Source: Montifringilla adamsi (Eukaryota > Chordata > Aves > Passeriformes > Passeridae). Taken from it: DNA of 64,000 nt. The first letter of the stretch is position 1, and every line of letters starts with the position of its first letter. The translations under genes and the position numbers were made by a program. The DNA lies in the NCBI GenBank assembly GCA_017590115.1, contig JAGGNK010013114.1, forward strand, positions 682,001 through 746,000. The letters run 5' to 3'. Positions 61,144 to 64,000 of this stretch are shown here, piece by piece. The notes below the pieces were generated by a model, which did not search any database, had not been told where the DNA came from, and saw only the letters and a program-made list of their open reading frames with translations.

Positions 61144-64000
61144 TTCTCAATTGTCACCTGTGCTAGTGTTTGTCACCATCCCTGAAGTACCCACTGTCAT
61201 TTCCCGAGACAACAAACATAGTCCCTGTGTAGAGTTCTCACTCTAGCATGCTTTCTCCTGCCAATTCCTATTACAGGCAACTGATGTCTACTTCAGGAGT
61301 TAATTTAAAAATGAAATTAAAATGCAGCCTTCTTGATTCTTAGATCATTGCTTGCCTTGAAAATTAGCTTTAACCGTTCATTTCTCCAACTAAGCACTGT
61401 TATTTTCCAAGCCTAATGCCTTGAACCAATATGGTGCTATTATACTTACAGACATACCACATAATCTAATTTAAAAGTGGTCAGTTTAATGCTTTTGGGG
61501 TTGTCATTGTTGTTGCAGTAATTATTTGCTGATGTTTACTTAGACACATTAAGTAAAGAAAAACTGCGTAACTACTCAGGTCACTCCTGGGTAACATTTT
61601 GTTTCTGGAGGTGTTTCAAGAGCGTTAATGGGAACTCACAAGGGATCTCCAGACCATGAGAGGCAGGTCAGCTTGTTTTTTGAAGAACAAACATCTTTTT
61701 TTCCTCTTCTCTTCTCTGAGTTAGAAAGATAGCAGATATAAAAAGTGGCCTACAGATGGGAACTCAAGAGACATAGCTAAACAGCAATGATGAACACAAA
61801 GCCAGCAAATTCAGAATACAAATGAGAGTTGAAAAAAGGATGAGAAAGACTAAAAACATTCATCTTGAAGGAGAAAATGAGCAGTAGAAAGGATGCATAC
61901 ATTTGAAGAGAACTGAAGTAATTCATGGTGTGCACACAGATTTCCCATACATAGTTAAACTCCAATTGAAAAGGCCCACCAAAATCTATATATAAGGGGT
62001 TTTCAGTCATTCAGGTCTGTCTAAAAACCAAACCAGACATCTGGAGATAGAAGCCTGCTATGGCCAATGTATCTGCTCACATGCCTCTACACTAAGCAGC
62101 AGAGAAGGATCTAGGAGTATTGTACAAGTATTTTCAGTACACATACAAGTAAACCATGGCAGAATTTTATATATGGTTACTTCCAAGTGCTTTCCAGACA
62201 ACTCCCACATAGTACCATTCCCTCCTTATGCATACATCTTACAGCAGGTTAAGCACTGATCTAGTCAACCGACCCAAAATGTTCTGTTTAAAACTGTTAT
62301 CCGAGATTCGTAATTTATCAAGTACAAGTTTTAGAGAATAAATAAAGTTTAGGCCTTGACCTAGGTATAGGCGTAATTGAATTCAAAAAGCTAAGTGTCA
62401 GTAAGTGTTTTCCTTAAATTTAAATTATTCATTCCTTCCTCTCTAGAATTTATATCACAAATGATGAAAAATAAACCAATTTTTAAGTGCAGTATGAGGA
62501 GGAAGAGAACTAGATGGGCAGTTTGTCAAATCCTTGCCTTCATCAGAAGTTAGATTGGTACAATCACTGAAGTGCAAGTTCAGTTGTTGATTTGCATAGA
62601 CAAAAACAGCCCCATAATACAACTGTTATCCTCAAGTTTGAGCCTATGCCAGGAGTTAGAGCAAGTCAGTTATTGTGGCTACAATCAAACACGACACAAG
62701 CAAAAGAGAGCAGTACAAACTGTAAGCAGCTCAAACCTTGACAAGTGTCCATCAGGTATAATGCAGCTCTAGGCACTAAATGATAATAATGTAGATGTAT
62801 TCAATACTGCCAATTCAGAACTGCAAAATACATAGTTTTGAATCACAAAGAAAAAATGTGTTTGAAATGAAATCTGATGGCTCAGAACACCATATTGTCA
62901 ATGGTGGTTTTAATGAGCTAGACAGTGGCGCAAACTGTAGGCCAGAGCACAGGGATATTTCAACACCTAACTTTTCATTGATTCAATAAAAGCTTACTGA
63001 ATACCAGAGTCAGATGCACCAAACCGGTAAAAATCTGGGCCTATGAATACCTTCTTGAAGTACTAACATGGCTGATCAATCAACTCCAGACAATACTCCA
63101 ACCACTTTCTAACCTAAGCAATCTCTGAACTGGAACACTTCTCAAAAAGACCCTGAACCAAAAAAACAAACACAACTCTTAGAGATACAATCTCACTTTA
63201 ATATGCAAGACTTCACATAAATATTTTTATCTATTCACCTCAATATACTTAGCAAATGATGGCTAATGTAATTCTTTCTATAGTTGGGAAACAGACACGT
63301 TTTCTATCATTGTTATAATTACATCCGGCAGTAACACTGCCAGTAATAGCCCACCCAAGCATTTTATTCTCAGTACCATGCCTCATCTACCAGGCCATAC
63401 CACATGGTCAGAGGCAAACTCTTCCAACTCAGTACTCATGGAAAGCCACATAGCAGTAATGCAATTATTGCCTCCAACATCAGTTCCTTTCTTAACACAT
63501 CACCTTTAGTAATTGAAGCAAAATGCTCTTTGGTTTGGGGACAAAGAGTTAATTCTTTTCTTTTGCTTCCTTTCCTACTGACAATATGAATGCTAAAATT
63601 CCAATCTACTATGAAAATGCATGTTGATTTTGTTTATTCAGCCTTTAACGAAGAGTTTCAGTCGGGTTTAAGTGAAATACTGGGATGGAATACGAAAGGA
63701 AATCTTCACTGCCACCTAGAGGTAAAATCTTGAAGGAACAGAGGGAAAGAAAAATGCATCTCCTTTTTCCTTCCTCACTTTCAAAGTCAAACTCTTTCCT
63801 TTCTCAATGCATTAAAAAAAATGTAAGTGCTACAAACTGAAACATCCTGATTTTAAAAATAAAAGCATGAAAGAGGTTTTAGACACAGACTACGTATCTC
63901 CTCTTTGGGAGTGATCAGTGTTAAATGCCTGTGAACGTTAAGTACAGGCACACAGAGTAGAAATCCAGCCTTTGGCAGCCTGCACCTTACGGCTGGAATC

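Larger units (their letters stand above)
54001..64000 (+). other. Downstream flank or alternative 3' intron
   Basis: Ten kb of AT-rich DNA with no supported gene. If the donor at 53290 is used, this is intron leading to a later terminal exon; otherwise it is intergenic on the + strand. It holds a (ATTCT)-type tract near 54.54-54.60 kb, an AT-only stretch at about 56.32-56.38 kb, a purine-rich tract at 57.13-57.18 kb, a hairpin at 59229-59248, an A-rich tract at 60742-60788 and a palindrome at 61122-61143. By mammalian synteny CMSS1 could lie antisense here, but I cannot identify an exon of it. Confidence 0.55.

Overview
The window looks like vertebrate, probably avian, nuclear DNA. It holds two spliced coding exons separated by about 50 kb of AT-rich, repeat-poor intron. 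One fragment resembles a sauropsid CR1 LINE 3' end, and I recognised no mammalian SINE or LINE1. The species cannot be fixed from the sequence. There is no sign of bacterial genes, operons, CRISPR arrays or phage.

The only protein-coding gene I can support is FILIP1L (filamin A-interacting protein 1-like, also called DOC1), on the + strand. An internal exon at 352-530 and a very large exon at 50553-53310 join in phase (split AG|A arginine codon). Together they give about 980 residues of the coiled-coil and C-terminal regions. The N-terminal exons lie left of the window. The large exon ends in a stop at 53308-53310. A perfect GTAAGT splice donor lies only six codons before that stop, so two alternative C-termini are likely.

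Layout: 1-351 upstream intron; 352-530 coding exon; 531-50552 the long intron; 50553-53310 large exon; 53311-64000 3' UTR followed by downstream sequence (intron or intergenic). Inside the long intron, at about 33.93-34.43 kb, is a sharp CpG-rich island. It contains a consensus CArG box (SRF site), a TGACGTAA CRE/ATF site and a consensus splice donor at 34418|34419. I read this as an internal promoter and untranslated first exon for the short FILIP1L isoform. The first ATG in the large exon is an in-frame methionine at 50668, about where I recall the short human isoform starting.

The rest of the intron and the 3' flank hold homopolymer runs, a 14-base assembly gap bracketed by poly-G, one CR1-like fragment, a GC-rich minisatellite beside the CArG box, several perfect palindromes and many chance ORFs. 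In mammals the CMSS1 gene lies antisense across FILIP1L, but I found no recognisable CMSS1 exon on the - strand here. I did not find a novel multi-gene system. The most interesting features are the internal promoter, its uORF and the two-way 3' end of the large exon.
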